Below, piece after piece: positions 41,165-50,404 of a DNA stretch of 64,000 nt. The position numbers were made by a program, and so were the translations under genes. The notes under the pieces were generated by a model, which worked only from the letters and a program-made list of their open reading frames with translations, was not told the DNA's origin and did no database searches. Every line of letters begins with the position of its first letter. Positions within the stretch are counted from its first letter, which is position 1. Origin of the DNA: DAOUBP01 sp964513075 (GTDB taxonomy: Bacteria; Chloroflexota; Anaerolineae; CG2-30-64-16); the NCBI GenBank assembly GCA_964513075.1, contig CAZELR010000013.1, forward strand, positions 18,694 through 82,693, in the 5' to 3' direction.

Positions 41165-42958
41165 ATGATTCATCGTTATGATGTTATCGTCGTCGGCGCA
41201 GGTGGCGCCGGTCTCATGGCAGCGTTGTACGCCTCTCAGGGCGCTAAGACTGCGGTGATCAGCAAACTCTATCCTACCCGTTCGCACACGGGCACGGCCC
41301 AAGGCGGCATCGGCGCCGCGCTGGGGAATCTGGAAGAGGATCACCCGGAGTGGCACGTCTTTGACACCATTAAGGGCTCTGACTATCTGGCCGACCAGGA
41401 TGCTGTGAAGATCCTCTGCGAAGAAGCCGTTGGCATGGTGTACGAACTGGAGCACATGGGGCTGCCGTTTGATCGCACGCCGGATGGCCGCATTTCGCAG
41501 CGCCCCTTTGGCGGCCATACGAACAACGTCACCAAGAAGCCGGTGCGTCGCGCCTGCCATGCAGCCGACCGTACGGGCCACATGATCCTGCAGACCGTCT
41601 ACCAGCAGTGCATCAAGAACAATGTCACCTTCTACGACGAATACCAGATGGTCGACCTGCTGGTGAATGATCAGGGACAGGTAGCGGGTGTGGTGGCGGT
41701 CAACATCGACAGCGGCGAGATACACACCTTTCACGCCAAGGCCACGGTGTTCGCCACCGGCGGGTTCGGCCGCATCTGGAAGATCACCTCCAACGCATAC
41801 GCGTTGACCGGTGACGGCGCGGCGGCTGCGTTTCGCCGGGGCGTGCCCCTGGAGGACATGGAGTTCTTCCAGTTCCACCCGACCGGCATCAAGGGGCTGG
41901 GCATCCTGATCACGGAAGGCGTGCGCGGCGAGGGCGGTGTGCTGATCAATGGTCAGGGCGAGCGCTTCATGCCCAAGTACGCGCCTACGGTGAAAGATCT
42001 GGCTTCTCGTGATGTCGTCTCCCGCGCCATCTATCTGGAGATTCGCGAGGGCCGAGGCATCAAGGGCGAGGACTACGTCTACCTTGACGTGCGGCCGGAG
42101 ACCGTGAACCGCTACTTCGACGAGGATGGCATCAAGAACCCCGACGGCTCTCCGCGGCGCATTACCGCAGCCGAGATCGAAAAGAAGCTGCCCGATATCG
42201 CGGACTTCTGCCGCACCTACCTGGGCGTTGACCCCGTCAAGCAGCCGATGCCCATTCAGCCCACCGCACACTATGCCATGGGCGGCATCCCCACCGACAA
42301 CGATGCCCGCGTGGCGCTGGATCCGGAGAACACGCCGATGCCGGGCTTCTACGCGGCGGGCGAGATTGCGTGCGTCTCGGTGCACGGCGCCAACCGTCTG
42401 GGCACCAACTCCCTGGTCGATATCCTGGTCTTCGGCCGCCGCGCGGGCCAGAACGCGGCCATTTATGCCAACAGTGTGGACTGGCCTGCGCTCCCGCCCA
42501 ACCCCGACGCCGATGCCCGATCCCAGTTGGAGCGCCTCCGCCACAACGAGGGCAGCGAATCCGCCGGGCAAATCCGCAAGGACATGCGCACGCTCATGAT
42601 GGACAACGTGGGCGTCTTCCGTGCGCAGGAGCTGTTGAGCGAGGCCGTCGAGAAGTTAAAGGTCTTGCAGGAGCGCTTCAGCCGGGTGGCCATCATGGAC
42701 AAGGGCCTGCGGTGGAACACGGAGTTGCTGGAGACCTGGGAACTGGGGTGCCTGCTGGATCTGGCCGAGGCGACCGCCATCGCCGCCCTGGCCCGCACCG
42801 AGAGCCGGGGCGCGCATGCGCGTGAAGACTACCCGCAGCGCGATGATGTCCGGTGGCTCAAGCATTCTCTGGCCTACCGTGGACCCGATGGCGTCATTCG
42901 TCTGGACTACAAGCCTGTGCGGTTGGGCCTGTACGAGCCGGCCAAGCGTGTTTACTAG
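41165..42958 (+). CDS. sdhA: succinate dehydrogenase flavoprotein subunit
   Basis: 597 residues. It oxidises succinate to fumarate with covalently bound FAD. VVGAGGAGLMAALYASQG is the dinucleotide fold and SHTGTAQGGIGAALGN includes the His that binds FAD. The substrate site FQFHPTGIKGLGILITEGVRGEGG and MGGIPTDN, then GANRLGTNSLVDILVFGRRAG are conserved. The ATG lies 45 bases after sdhD, with a moderate AAAGGGA ribosome site. Confidence 0.96.
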   Translation: MIHRYDVIVVGAGGAGLMAALYASQGAKTAVISKLYPTRSHTGTAQGGIGAALGNLEEDHPEWHVFDTIKGSDYLADQDAVKILCEEAVGMVYELEHMGLPFDRTPDGRISQRPFGGHTNNVTKKPVRRACHAADRTGHMILQTVYQQCIKNNVTFYDEYQMVDLLVNDQGQVAGVVAVNIDSGEIHTFHAKATVFATGGFGRIWKITSNAYALTGDGAAAAFRRGVPLEDMEFFQFHPTGIKGLGILITEGVRGEGGVLINGQGERFMPKYAPTVKDLASRDVVSRAIYLEIREGRGIKGEDYVYLDVRPETVNRYFDEDGIKNPDGSPRRITAAEIEKKLPDIADFCRTYLGVDPVKQPMPIQPTAHYAMGGIPTDNDARVALDPENTPMPGFYAAGEIACVSVHGANRLGTNSLVDILVFGRRAGQNAAIYANSVDWPALPPNPDADARSQLERLRHNEGSESAGQIRKDMRTLMMDNVGVFRAQELLSEAVEKLKVLQERFSRVAIMDKGLRWNTELLETWELGCLLDLAEATAIAALARTESRGAHAREDYPQRDDVRWLKHSLAYRGPDGVIRLDYKPVRLGLYEPAKRVY

Positions 42959-42972
42959 CCGTGGGGGCAGCT

Positions 42973-43674
42973 ATGAATGTAAAGGTTAAAATCCGTCGCT
43001 TCAACCCGGAAAAGGATCGCAAGCCGTACTGGGCAGAGTATGCGCTGGACGCGCAGCCTTGGGACCGGGTGGTCGACGTGCTGGTAAGCATCAAGGAAAA
43101 CCAGGATGGCACCCTGACCTTCCGCCGGTCCTGCGCCCACGGCATCTGCGGCTCCGACGCCATGGTGATCAACGGCCGGAACCGCCTGGCCTGTAAGGTT
43201 CTGGTCAAGGATCTCGGCAAACGGATCGTTGTGGAGCCCATACGCGGCCTGCCCGTCATCAAAGATCTGACGGTGGATATGGAGCCGTTCTTCCGTAAGT
43301 ATCGCTCCATCAAGCCGTTCCTGATGAATGATGAGCCGCCGCCGTACACTGAGCGCCTGCAAAGTATCGAGGCGCGGGAGCGCTTTGACGATACCACCAA
43401 GTGCATCCTGTGCGCGGCCTGCACCACATCATGTCCCAGCTTCTGGGCCAGCGACAGCTACCTTGGTCCCGCAGCCATTGTGCAGGCGCATCGGTTCATC
43501 TTCGACGATCGCGACCATGGCGCCCAGGTGCGCCTGGCGCTGCTGGCCGAGGCGGACGGCGTCTGGCGCTGCCGCACCGTCTACAACTGCGTAGAAGCGT
43601 GCCCGCGCGAAATCGACATCACACGTGCCATCGGCGAAGTCAAGAAGGCGATCCTGATCGGGGAAGTGAGCTGA
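42973..43674 (+). CDS. sdhB: succinate dehydrogenase iron-sulfur subunit
   Basis: 233 residues with all three clusters: [2Fe-2S] C54-x4-C59-x2-D62-x11-C74 (Asp at the third position, as in E. coli SdhB), [4Fe-4S] C144, C147, C150 with C210, and [3Fe-4S] C154, C200, C206. It carries electrons from FAD to quinone. The ATG at 42973 lies 14 bases after sdhA; the frame upstream overlaps sdhA and is not coding. Last gene before a strong terminator. Confidence 0.96.
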   Translation: MNVKVKIRRFNPEKDRKPYWAEYALDAQPWDRVVDVLVSIKENQDGTLTFRRSCAHGICGSDAMVINGRNRLACKVLVKDLGKRIVVEPIRGLPVIKDLTVDMEPFFRKYRSIKPFLMNDEPPPYTERLQSIEARERFDDTTKCILCAACTTSCPSFWASDSYLGPAAIVQAHRFIFDDRDHGAQVRLALLAEADGVWRCRTVYNCVEACPREIDITRAIGEVKKAILIGEVS

Positions 43675-43678
43675 GTGT

Positions 43679-43703
43679 AACGCAAGCCTTGGGCTTGTGC
43701 CGC
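43679..43703. repeat. degenerate GTAACGCAAGC palindrome, copy 3
   Basis: TGTAACGCAAGCCTTGGGCT plus a few bases repeats the GTAACGCAAGC start and an inverted CAAGCC/GGCTTG seen in the ilvB-ilvN-ilvC gaps, here just after sdhB. Confidence 0.5.
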
Positions 43704-43709
43704 AACAGC

Positions 43710-43755
43710 AAAAAGACCCTAAGGGCTTCGAAACCCTTAGGGTCTTGGCTTTTTT
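43710..43755. terminator. bidirectional terminator after sdhB
   Basis: A perfect 13-bp stem (AAGACCCTAAGGG, 43713-43725, with 43734-43746) with an 8-base loop. T6 follows on the plus strand (43750-43755) and five A before the stem give a T5 tract on the minus strand. It serves sdhB and the convergent PDZ gene. Confidence 0.92.
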
Positions 43756-44300
43756 CAGTCCCCAGGCTGTTGCTGGAGCGCCGACAGATCCACATAATAG
43801 ACGCCCATGTAAGCCTGTTTTGCCTTGTCGGAAGACTCGCCCAACGTCAGGTTGAGGGCCAGCGTCTTCCCATTACGCACAACTCTCAGCTCGACGCGAT
43901 CTCCTGGCTGGAAGGAGCTCACGACGGTGGCCAACGGATGGTCGGTATTGATTGAGATTTCGTTCACGCCGGTGATCACGTCGCCGACCTTGAGGCCGGC
44001 TTTCTCAGCAGGTGAGCCTGCAGCAACTTCGCGGATCAGCGCGCCGCTGCCGCCCAACAGGCCGGGCAACGATGGCAGTGCCGGCAGTTCGGGCGTTTCG
44101 GGCCGCAGGCTGGGCGCCTCGTCGCCTTCGATAGCGTTGCTGGGTAAAACGTCTCTCAGCCCCGCGCGCTCGCCGGCCTGCCGGCCGATCAGGAAGCCGG
44201 CCGCGCCCCCGCCCAACGCCCCCAGGCACAGCCCTAACAGCAGCGCAATGCCGCCGGCGATCAATGCAATAACGGCAGTTCGATCGTTCCTGGTTTCCAT
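43755..44300 (-). CDS. membrane-anchored PDZ-domain protein
   Basis: 181 residues. A single N-terminal helix (about 10-40, Gly/Leu-rich) anchors it, followed by a linker and one PDZ domain (about 82-160: SGALIREVAAGSPAEKAGLKVGDVITGVN). There is no protease domain, so it may present ligands or act as an adaptor at the membrane. AGGAGG lies ten bases before the ATG. It ends inside the shared terminator's T-run. Confidence 0.82.
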   Translation of the reverse strand: METRNDRTAVIALIAGGIALLLGLCLGALGGGAAGFLIGRQAGERAGLRDVLPSNAIEGDEAPSLRPETPELPALPSLPGLLGGSGALIREVAAGSPAEKAGLKVGDVITGVNEISINTDHPLATVVSSFQPGDRVELRVVRNGKTLALNLTLGESSDKAKQAYMGVYYVDLSALQQQPGD

Positions 44301-44334
44301 GCTTCTTGATCCTCCTAACCGTGGATAGCTGCTA

Positions 44335-45030
44335 TTATATCATAAAAGATGCTTCGCTCGTGCGTTTCAGGGCCTTCCAATCCTCCGGCGTATTGACGTT
44401 GAAGAACGACATCCGCAGGGGGTCGTAGGCGGCGATCTCCTCAGCCGTCACCGCGCGTGTCTGCACGTCCGGCAGAAAGCTGTTCACGCGGCGCTCGCCT
44501 GCGGCCAGCCGCGCTGTGACTGCCGGCAAACAGCTCAGCCGGTAGAGCGCATGCAGCGGCTCCCAGGCCAGGTCGCCATCGGGGCCCGGAATCAGCGGCA
44601 CAACCGCGTCGAACCCCTCGGCCAAACCCATCATCCACTCGATCAACGTCAGGTTTACGAACGGCATGTCGGCGGCCAGCGCCAGGGTCAGGTCATGGCG
44701 CGCAGCTGCCAGTCCCGCGTGGAGTCCCGCCAGCGGTCCCGCGGCTGGGTAAATGTCCGGCACGACGCGTGCGGGGTTGCCCTCCGCGGTGAGGCGGTCC
44801 GCCAGCGCCTGCAGGGGCGAGACGCTCCGGCCAGAAGCGGCCTCACCTCGCACAGAGTCTTCCGGGAACGCCTCGCCCCTGCTGCTGAACAACACCTCGC
44901 CCGCCAGCGGCAGCACGCGGCGCACGGCATGCTCGACCAGCGGCACACCGTCGAGCAGCATCCAGAGCTTGTCCTGACCCATGCGGCGGCTGCGGCCGCC
45001 GGCGAGGATCAGCAGAGAGAGAGGTTCCAA
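44335..45030 (-). CDS. mobA: molybdenum cofactor guanylyltransferase
   Basis: 231 residues, probably MobA, which adds GMP to molybdopterin. It opens ILAGGRSRRMGQDKLWMLLDGVPLVEHAV, the nucleotidyltransferase signature, and has LALAADMPFVN (metal Asp) near residue 120. The start is TTG at 45030, the only codon that fits this N-terminus. Related MobA-like nucleotidyltransferases exist, and no other Mo-cofactor genes are near, so specificity is likely but not proven. Confidence 0.82.
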   Translation of the reverse strand: MEPLSLLILAGGRSRRMGQDKLWMLLDGVPLVEHAVRRVLPLAGEVLFSSRGEAFPEDSVRGEAASGRSVSPLQALADRLTAEGNPARVVPDIYPAAGPLAGLHAGLAAARHDLTLALAADMPFVNLTLIEWMMGLAEGFDAVVPLIPGPDGDLAWEPLHALYRLSCLPAVTARLAAGERRVNSFLPDVQTRAVTAEEIAAYDPLRMSFFNVNTPEDWKALKRTSEASFMI

Positions 45031-45055
45031 ATTAAGATTGCCCCATCACCACTAG

Positions 45056-45889
45056 CTAAAATAGCACCGATGCCAGCTTTGTCCGATACTCACGCGTCAG
45101 CGCGTGCTCGTCACCCAATAGCGCGAAGATCGCCAACATCGCCTGGCGCGGCTCCCCATCCCGGTAGCGCTTATCGCGACGCAGCACATTGAGGAGCATG
45201 TCCATCGCCCCGCGCAGGTCCCCGCCCGCCAACGCCTGCGCAGCCTGCTGGTAGAGCGCGGCAATCTCCCCGCCGCCGTTAGCGCCGGACGACGCGAAGG
45301 CCAGGAGACCGACCAGCGGAAGCAGCCCCTGCGCGGCCGCGGCCTCCGGGCTGTCGGTCAGGCCCGCGAGTAACGCTTCGGCCTGTTGGCCCTTGCCCTG
45401 CCCCAGCAGCGCCTTGGCCAAGCCCAACTTGAGCGCCGGCGCCGCGTTGGTCCCGGCGCCTTGCTTCAGATAAGCTGCCTCGGCCTCAGCGTAGCGGCCC
45501 GCGGCCAGCAGCACGGCCGCGTCCGGTCCCTGCTCTGCAACCGGTCGTGTCGGCCCCAGCTTCTGGATGAACTGGCGCACCTGCGGCTCCGGCTGTGCGC
45601 CCACGAACTCGGCTACCACCTTGCCATCTCGGAACGCCTTCACTGCGGGGATGCCCTGGATTCCGAACTGCATTGCCAGGCGCTGGTTCTCGTCGGTGTT
45701 GACCTTGGCCAGCATAAAGCCGCCGTTATGCTCTTTGGCCAGCTTCTCCAGCACCGGCCCTAACATCCGGCACGGCCCACACCACGGCGCCCAAAAATCC
45801 ACCACCACCGGTGTCTGCCGGGAGCGGTCTAAGACCTCGGTCTGAAAGTTGGCCTCGGAAACTTCAATCACATATTGCCCTGAACTCAT
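45056..45889 (-). CDS. cnoX: thioredoxin-TPR protein (CnoX/YbbN-like)
   Basis: 277 residues from the ATG at 45889 (GAGGAG six bases before). An N-terminal thioredoxin domain keeps the W36-C-G-P-C40 active site and the cis-Pro region GIPAVKAF. An Ala-rich helical region with TPR-like repeats follows (about 125-277). CnoX-type proteins act as redox-controlled holdases passing clients to GroEL; that role is inferred from architecture. Many such proteins in other bacteria lack the CGPC pair, which is intact here. Confidence 0.87.
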   Translation of the reverse strand: MSSGQYVIEVSEANFQTEVLDRSRQTPVVVDFWAPWCGPCRMLGPVLEKLAKEHNGGFMLAKVNTDENQRLAMQFGIQGIPAVKAFRDGKVVAEFVGAQPEPQVRQFIQKLGPTRPVAEQGPDAAVLLAAGRYAEAEAAYLKQGAGTNAAPALKLGLAKALLGQGKGQQAEALLAGLTDSPEAAAAQGLLPLVGLLAFASSGANGGGEIAALYQQAAQALAGGDLRGAMDMLLNVLRRDKRYRDGEPRQAMLAIFALLGDEHALTREYRTKLASVLF

Positions 45890-46069
45890 CACGCTCTCCT
45901 CGTAGGTCAATCAGATAGACTCGCCGTTTCGGATTCGAGGCTTTAGCCGGTCAGACCGTCTGAAGGCTCGATTCCCTTGTACTGCCCCCCATATGATGCA
46001 GTGCCTGCTGGCCCGGTTACGCCCGACAGCCCTCGCCGTTTCCAGCAGCCAACATTTGGACCTCAGACC
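45890..46069. other. intergenic, nothing recognised
   Basis: 180 bases between the thioredoxin-TPR gene and the end of the flippase-fusion gene, both on the minus strand. I see no convincing promoter, hairpin with T-run or RNA gene. Confidence 0.4.
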
Positions 46070-48640
46070 TTACAGCGATACGCGTTCCTGCGTCAGCGTC
46101 CGCGCTTCTTCCAGCGCGGCGTCCCGGATGTCGATCGGGAAGCGGCCGTGCAGCGGGCTGACGCGCGCGCCCAACGCCGACGCCGCAGAGAAGATCCGCG
46201 CCAGCGGCCGCGCGATGCCGGACAGGTCGACCGCCTGGCGGAGTTCGGCCAGGCTCCCGTCATCCCAGCCGCCGAAGCAGGCGTAAAGGAAGGCGAAGAG
46301 CGGGAAGCTGAGCAGGATGCCGATGAAGAAGAGCAGCACGCTGCTGATTTGGTCGCCGTGCCACAGCAGCCCGCCCAGCCAGCGCAGCACAGCGTAATGC
46401 GCGGCGCCAGCCAGCAGCGGCGCGATGAGCGACTGCCAGGGGTAGAAGCGCTGCGGGAAGCAGATTCGATGGTTGATGACATAACCGACGAAGTCTTTGC
46501 TCAATAACCCCACAAAATAGGCGATGATCAACGCGTTGATCTGCAGGCGCTCCAGAAGGAGCAGCGCCAACACGACACGAAGCACCTGTTCTCCCGCGAC
46601 CAGTGCGGTCTTGAGGTAGGGCCGGTTGGCCGCGAGCTGGACGTTATCGCCAACCCATGAGGGGTATTGGATGGCGCCCCAGAGGATCAGCGGGATCGCG
46701 TAGCTGGCCGCGCGCACGAACTCCGGCCCGGACGCGCCCAGGATGAAGCGGTCGGCGACCGCCAGCAGCACTGCACCGATGAACGCGCTGATCATGCCGC
46801 CCCATCGATAGGATTGCGTCGCGTAATACTGGCTGAGCAGCTTGCGGCCGTGGGAGATAGCCTCCGAGATGGATGGCATCACGTTGTTGAACAAGGTGGC
46901 CAGGACGTTGAAACCGAACACGAAGTTCTGGGCGACGACCCAGTTGCCCCAAATCTCGGTGTAGTTGACCAGCCGCGATTGCGTGATGGCAATCTCGGCC
47001 GCCTGACCGCCGGCCCAGGCGATGGAGCCGAGCATCTCGAAGACGCCAAAGCCGAAGCTGCGCTTAATCACTTCCCGGTCGAAGTGCGCCATGAAGAGCA
47101 CCCGCACCTGGTAGCCCAGCCGCCGGTAGAGCAGCCAGCCGATCAGGAAGGTCAGCAGCTCTGCCGCGTAAGCCGCCAGTCCCAGCCCCAGCAGCCCGCC
47201 CATCGCTGGCCCGAAGACCGGATGGCCCCGACCCCAGGCAACCATCAGCAGCACGATCGGGATTTGCGTCACCATTGGCAGCGCGACTTGCAGCGCCAGG
47301 TCGAGGATCTGGGCGTAGTCGAAGCGCTGCAGGCCGGTCAGCGCGTGGCGGAAGATTTGATAGAAGCCGGGGATCTGGATGAATGCATGGAGGATGATGC
47401 TCCATGCGTAGAGCGCATAGGTCGAACGGGGCACGACCGTGCTGGCCAGCGCGACGACCAGCGCAATCTGGATTGCCCCGGAGAGGGCCTGCCACCAGAT
47501 GAATACCTGGCCGAACATGATGCCCTTGCGCGGGTCCTTCACCCGGTATTCGGCCATGAACTTGATGAACGCCGCGCTGGTGCCCATGTCGAAGAAGAGC
47601 CAGGCTACGTTGAAGAACTGCGTCACACGGCCCCAGATGCCCAACGCCTGCGCAGATGGGAGCACGTAAACCGGCAGGACCAGGTTCTGATAGATGATCA
47701 GCGGGACAAATAACACCAGGCCCACCATCAGCGCCAGCAGAAAGCCGCCCAGCGGCCGGTGGAAGCCGACCTGCTCCCAGTCGGTGCCGGCTTCGCGCGT
47801 GGCATAGCGGGTGCGATCGCTTACCAGCGAGTCGATCGCCTCCGGATGGCGCAGACTGTAGCGTCGCACCAACAGGAAAGCGCCGGCCACGGTGGCCAGG
47901 ATCAGTCCCAGCAGTGCGAAGATGGCGGCCCGCTCGGCCGCATGCGGCACCGGCGAGTTGGGGTAGTCGGCGAAGGAGAGGGGGCTCTCGCCGGCCGCAG
48001 CCGCGACCAGGTGATAGACCAGGTAGTTAAAGTACGCCCACTGCTGAAACTGCGGATTGGCGTCTGCCAGGGTGGGGGTCAGCACGAAGGCGGTTCCCTG
48101 GCCCACCGTCATTCGGCCCAGGATCAGCTCGTCGGCGCCGAATCCGGCGGCCAATGGTGTGAGAGCTCCGCCGGTCATGGCGCTCCGCTCGCGCACCTGC
48201 GGCGCGCTGTTCCAGAGGATCTCGGACACCAGCGGCTCGTTGGCTCCGGCCGCGCGGTCTAGGCTGAGGGCTTCTGATGCAGGCGCCAGCGTGACTGGCG
48301 TTCCGAGCAGCGTGCCCGCATCAGCCGCGCTGATACCCGGCCCGAGGATCAGCACCAGGCCGGCGCCCCCGCGCACCCGGGCGGCGAGCGCGGTCGGATT
48401 CGGGATCGCGCCGTTCAGCACCAGCACGCGCGCCTCTGCGGGATCGGTCGTAACGCTGAAGCCGGCCAGTCCCAGTGCGGTCCGCACGCTGCCAGCAGGC
48501 CCGGCGTAGTAGACTGTGATCTCCGCTGACAGCGGCGCGGCCAGCGCTGCCGCGGAGGACGGCACGCCTGTCAGGGATACTACGATCAGGAGCAGGCAGG
48601 CGGTGGTAAAAAGTGACCTGTGAAGGGTTCGGCGTTGCAT
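46070..48640 (-). CDS. polysaccharide flippase-like protein with N-terminal extracytoplasmic domain
   Basis: 856 residues with unusual architecture. A signal-peptide-like N-terminus (1-36) leads to an outside domain (about 38-225) of alpha/beta type with VLVLNGAIPNP and GLVLILGPGIS, resembling glutamine-amidotransferase-like folds. After a helix at 238-258 come about 12-14 membrane segments like MOP-superfamily flippases (oligosaccharide/MurJ/MATE type), e.g. IYQNLVLPVYVLPSAQALG and FFDMGTSAAFIKFMAEYR. Such proteins move lipid-linked sugars across the membrane; substrate is unknown. No glycosyltransferases are adjacent. The ribosome site is weak. Confidence 0.75.
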   Translation of the reverse strand: MQRRTLHRSLFTTACLLLIVVSLTGVPSSAAALAAPLSAEITVYYAGPAGSVRTALGLAGFSVTTDPAEARVLVLNGAIPNPTALAARVRGGAGLVLILGPGISAADAGTLLGTPVTLAPASEALSLDRAAGANEPLVSEILWNSAPQVRERSAMTGGALTPLAAGFGADELILGRMTVGQGTAFVLTPTLADANPQFQQWAYFNYLVYHLVAAAAGESPLSFADYPNSPVPHAAERAAIFALLGLILATVAGAFLLVRRYSLRHPEAIDSLVSDRTRYATREAGTDWEQVGFHRPLGGFLLALMVGLVLFVPLIIYQNLVLPVYVLPSAQALGIWGRVTQFFNVAWLFFDMGTSAAFIKFMAEYRVKDPRKGIMFGQVFIWWQALSGAIQIALVVALASTVVPRSTYALYAWSIILHAFIQIPGFYQIFRHALTGLQRFDYAQILDLALQVALPMVTQIPIVLLMVAWGRGHPVFGPAMGGLLGLGLAAYAAELLTFLIGWLLYRRLGYQVRVLFMAHFDREVIKRSFGFGVFEMLGSIAWAGGQAAEIAITQSRLVNYTEIWGNWVVAQNFVFGFNVLATLFNNVMPSISEAISHGRKLLSQYYATQSYRWGGMISAFIGAVLLAVADRFILGASGPEFVRAASYAIPLILWGAIQYPSWVGDNVQLAANRPYLKTALVAGEQVLRVVLALLLLERLQINALIIAYFVGLLSKDFVGYVINHRICFPQRFYPWQSLIAPLLAGAAHYAVLRWLGGLLWHGDQISSVLLFFIGILLSFPLFAFLYACFGGWDDGSLAELRQAVDLSGIARPLARIFSAASALGARVSPLHGRFPIDIRDAALEEARTLTQERVSL

Positions 48641-48769
48641 GGGCGCATCTTACATGCCGTTGCGCATCCGGTCAAGTGAGTGACGAGAGTGGCGCGATGA
48701 GCAGGCTCTCGACCTAACCGCGATCCGCGAATTCTTCCCGGCCTCGAACGGCCGCGATCTTGTCGCTAC

Positions 48770-49444
48770 TTACTGATTTTCGTCGTTCTCCGGGTCGTCA
48801 AACGCGGCGACCAACTCGTCGGGTGGGTTATCGATGTGCGCCAAATAATCGAAATTGCCCGGTCCAGCCATGCGACTCAACCGGTTTACGATGGCGTTCA
48901 CGTTGTCCCTCGGCCCGGAGACGTAGAAGGGCTTGCCATCTTTACCGAAAGTTACGGCGCCGGTGCGCGGATGAGCCTCGGGCGGGTCGAGCACCAGTTG
49001 CGCCAGGGCAAAGTCAGGATCGGGTCGAAAACCGTAGCGCGCTGCGTATTCGACGCCGCCGTAGATCAGCTCGTGAGCCAATTCCGGTGTAATGGCGGTG
49101 GGCGTTCCGTTGATGAGCTGCATCGGCAGCCTTTCATAGAACATGGATGACGTCACGTCGGCGCGGGCGAAGCAGCTTTTCACGCCAAGGCAGTAGTGGT
49201 CTACCAGGAAGTTGCCGAAAACGATCAGCCCATTGGGCTGCCGCCGGGCGACCACCACCACCGCCAATCCGGCGTCTTCCCAGCCGCTCTGCACCCAGCA
49301 GCCTTCCAGGGGATAGCTGCGCGCCTGTCGGATGGGGCGCAGCTCGGCGTCGGCCGTGGCAACCCGCTGAACCTTTTTAGCCGTTTTTCGCTCTGTGCGT
49401 CTGGCCAACGCCTTGGCCTGTTTCTTCTTCTCGCCTTTTTTCAT
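48770..49444 (-). CDS. conserved-looking hypothetical protein with basic N-terminus
   Basis: 224 residues. The first 30 are strongly basic (KKGEKKKQAKALARRTERK), then a globular domain with LEGCWVQSGWEDAGLAVVVV, VDHYCLGVKSCF, AHELIYGGVEYAARYGF and FALAQLVLDPPE, and an acidic tail. Its look recalls proteins often paired with SEC-C-type or helicase-associated domains, but I cannot name a family. It sits 21 bases from nudC on the same strand and may be cotranscribed. Confidence 0.7.
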   Translation of the reverse strand: MKKGEKKKQAKALARRTERKTAKKVQRVATADAELRPIRQARSYPLEGCWVQSGWEDAGLAVVVVARRQPNGLIVFGNFLVDHYCLGVKSCFARADVTSSMFYERLPMQLINGTPTAITPELAHELIYGGVEYAARYGFRPDPDFALAQLVLDPPEAHPRTGAVTFGKDGKPFYVSGPRDNVNAIVNRLSRMAGPGNFDYLAHIDNPPDELVAAFDDPENDENQ

Positions 49445-49465
49445 GGTCTGCTCGTTGAGGTAAGA

Positions 49466-50335
49466 TCAGTGTTGCCCCGCCGCGAACCAGTCGATCAGAC
49501 GCCGCGAGATGCTCATCCGGGGCGGGATATCGGGTAATGCATCGGCCGCAAACCAGCCGGCCTCGGCGATCTCGCTCTCTTCCAGGGTAATCTCGCCCCC
49601 ATCGTAGTCGGCGGTGAATGCGATCATCAACGAGTTCGGGAACGGCCACGGTTGGCTGCCGAAGTAGCGGACGTTTCGGATGCGGATGCCGACCTCTTCG
49701 CACACCTCGCGTTGGGCGCATTCTTCCAGTGTTTCTCCTGGCTCGACAAAACCGGCGATCACGCTGTAACGGCCCGTCGGAAAGCGGTGGTTGCGGGCCA
49801 GCAGCAGGCGGTCTCCCTGGTCCGACTTGCGCACAACGGCGATGATGATCGCGGGCGAGAGCCGGGGGTAGCCGATGAGGCCGCACACCGGGCAGCGCTT
49901 GGCGCGCTCGTGCGGCTCGTCCTCGGTCGGTGTACCGCACTGGCCGCAGAAGCGATGGGTCCGGTCCCACGCCACCACCTGGATGCCTCGCCCCGCGATC
50001 GAAAAGAGCAGGTCGCCCAGACGCGGGTAGAGCGCCCGCAGCCCATCGGCAATCAGCCCTTTGGGCAGCAGCGTTTCAGCACCAACCTCGGCGCAGTAGC
50101 AGTCCACCTGTGCGTCGCACCCTTCCTCAAGGAAACCCAGGTAGCGCGGCCGCACGCCATGCGCCTCCGCTAGCCCTAATGCAGCGAGATCGACTGCCAG
50201 CGGTATTTCCGCCGTGGGTCGCACCAGCAGCTTGTCGCCTTGGAAGATGAACCAGTACGCCGGCCCGCGCTTTCCGGCGGGTGGTGTGGTGCGCGGTGCG
50301 AATTTTGGACTCTGGGTGTGCTCCGATGTCTGCAT
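49466..50335 (-). CDS. nudC: NADH pyrophosphatase (NudC-type Nudix hydrolase)
   Basis: 289 residues from the ATG at 50335. It cleaves NAD(H) to NMN(H) and AMP and may decap NAD-capped RNA. A zinc ribbon uses C130, C133, C148, C151; the Nudix box is complete at 195-217 (GFVEPGETLEECAQREVCEE); SQPWPFPNSLM is the NudC-specific motif. An upstream ATG at 50344 overlaps a TATAAT -10 box (50343-50348), so 50335 is preferred and the mRNA could be nearly leaderless. The N-terminal APRTTPPA resembles repeat-derived peptides elsewhere. Confidence 0.9.
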   Translation of the reverse strand: MQTSEHTQSPKFAPRTTPPAGKRGPAYWFIFQGDKLLVRPTAEIPLAVDLAALGLAEAHGVRPRYLGFLEEGCDAQVDCYCAEVGAETLLPKGLIADGLRALYPRLGDLLFSIAGRGIQVVAWDRTHRFCGQCGTPTEDEPHERAKRCPVCGLIGYPRLSPAIIIAVVRKSDQGDRLLLARNHRFPTGRYSVIAGFVEPGETLEECAQREVCEEVGIRIRNVRYFGSQPWPFPNSLMIAFTADYDGGEITLEESEIAEAGWFAADALPDIPPRMSISRRLIDWFAAGQH

Positions 50336-50350
50336 AGCACCCATTATAAC

Positions 50351-50388
50351 AAACCCCCTCGGCCCAGTGCAACCGGGTCGAGGGGGTT
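50351..50388. terminator. hairpin with AGTGCAACC loop, copy 1
   Basis: Arms AACCCCCTCGGCCC and GGGTCGAGGGGGTT enclose the loop AGTGCAACC. It lies after the KimA-like gene, with a modest T-rich tail on the minus strand. A second hairpin with the same loop but different stem bases is at 55079-55116. Confidence 0.75.
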
Positions 50389-50404
50389 CGGATGTGGTCC
50401 TCTT

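Noticed and set aside
42853..42972. N-terminal extension of SdhB
   Set aside because: It overlaps the conserved end of sdhA in another frame and is not SdhB-like.
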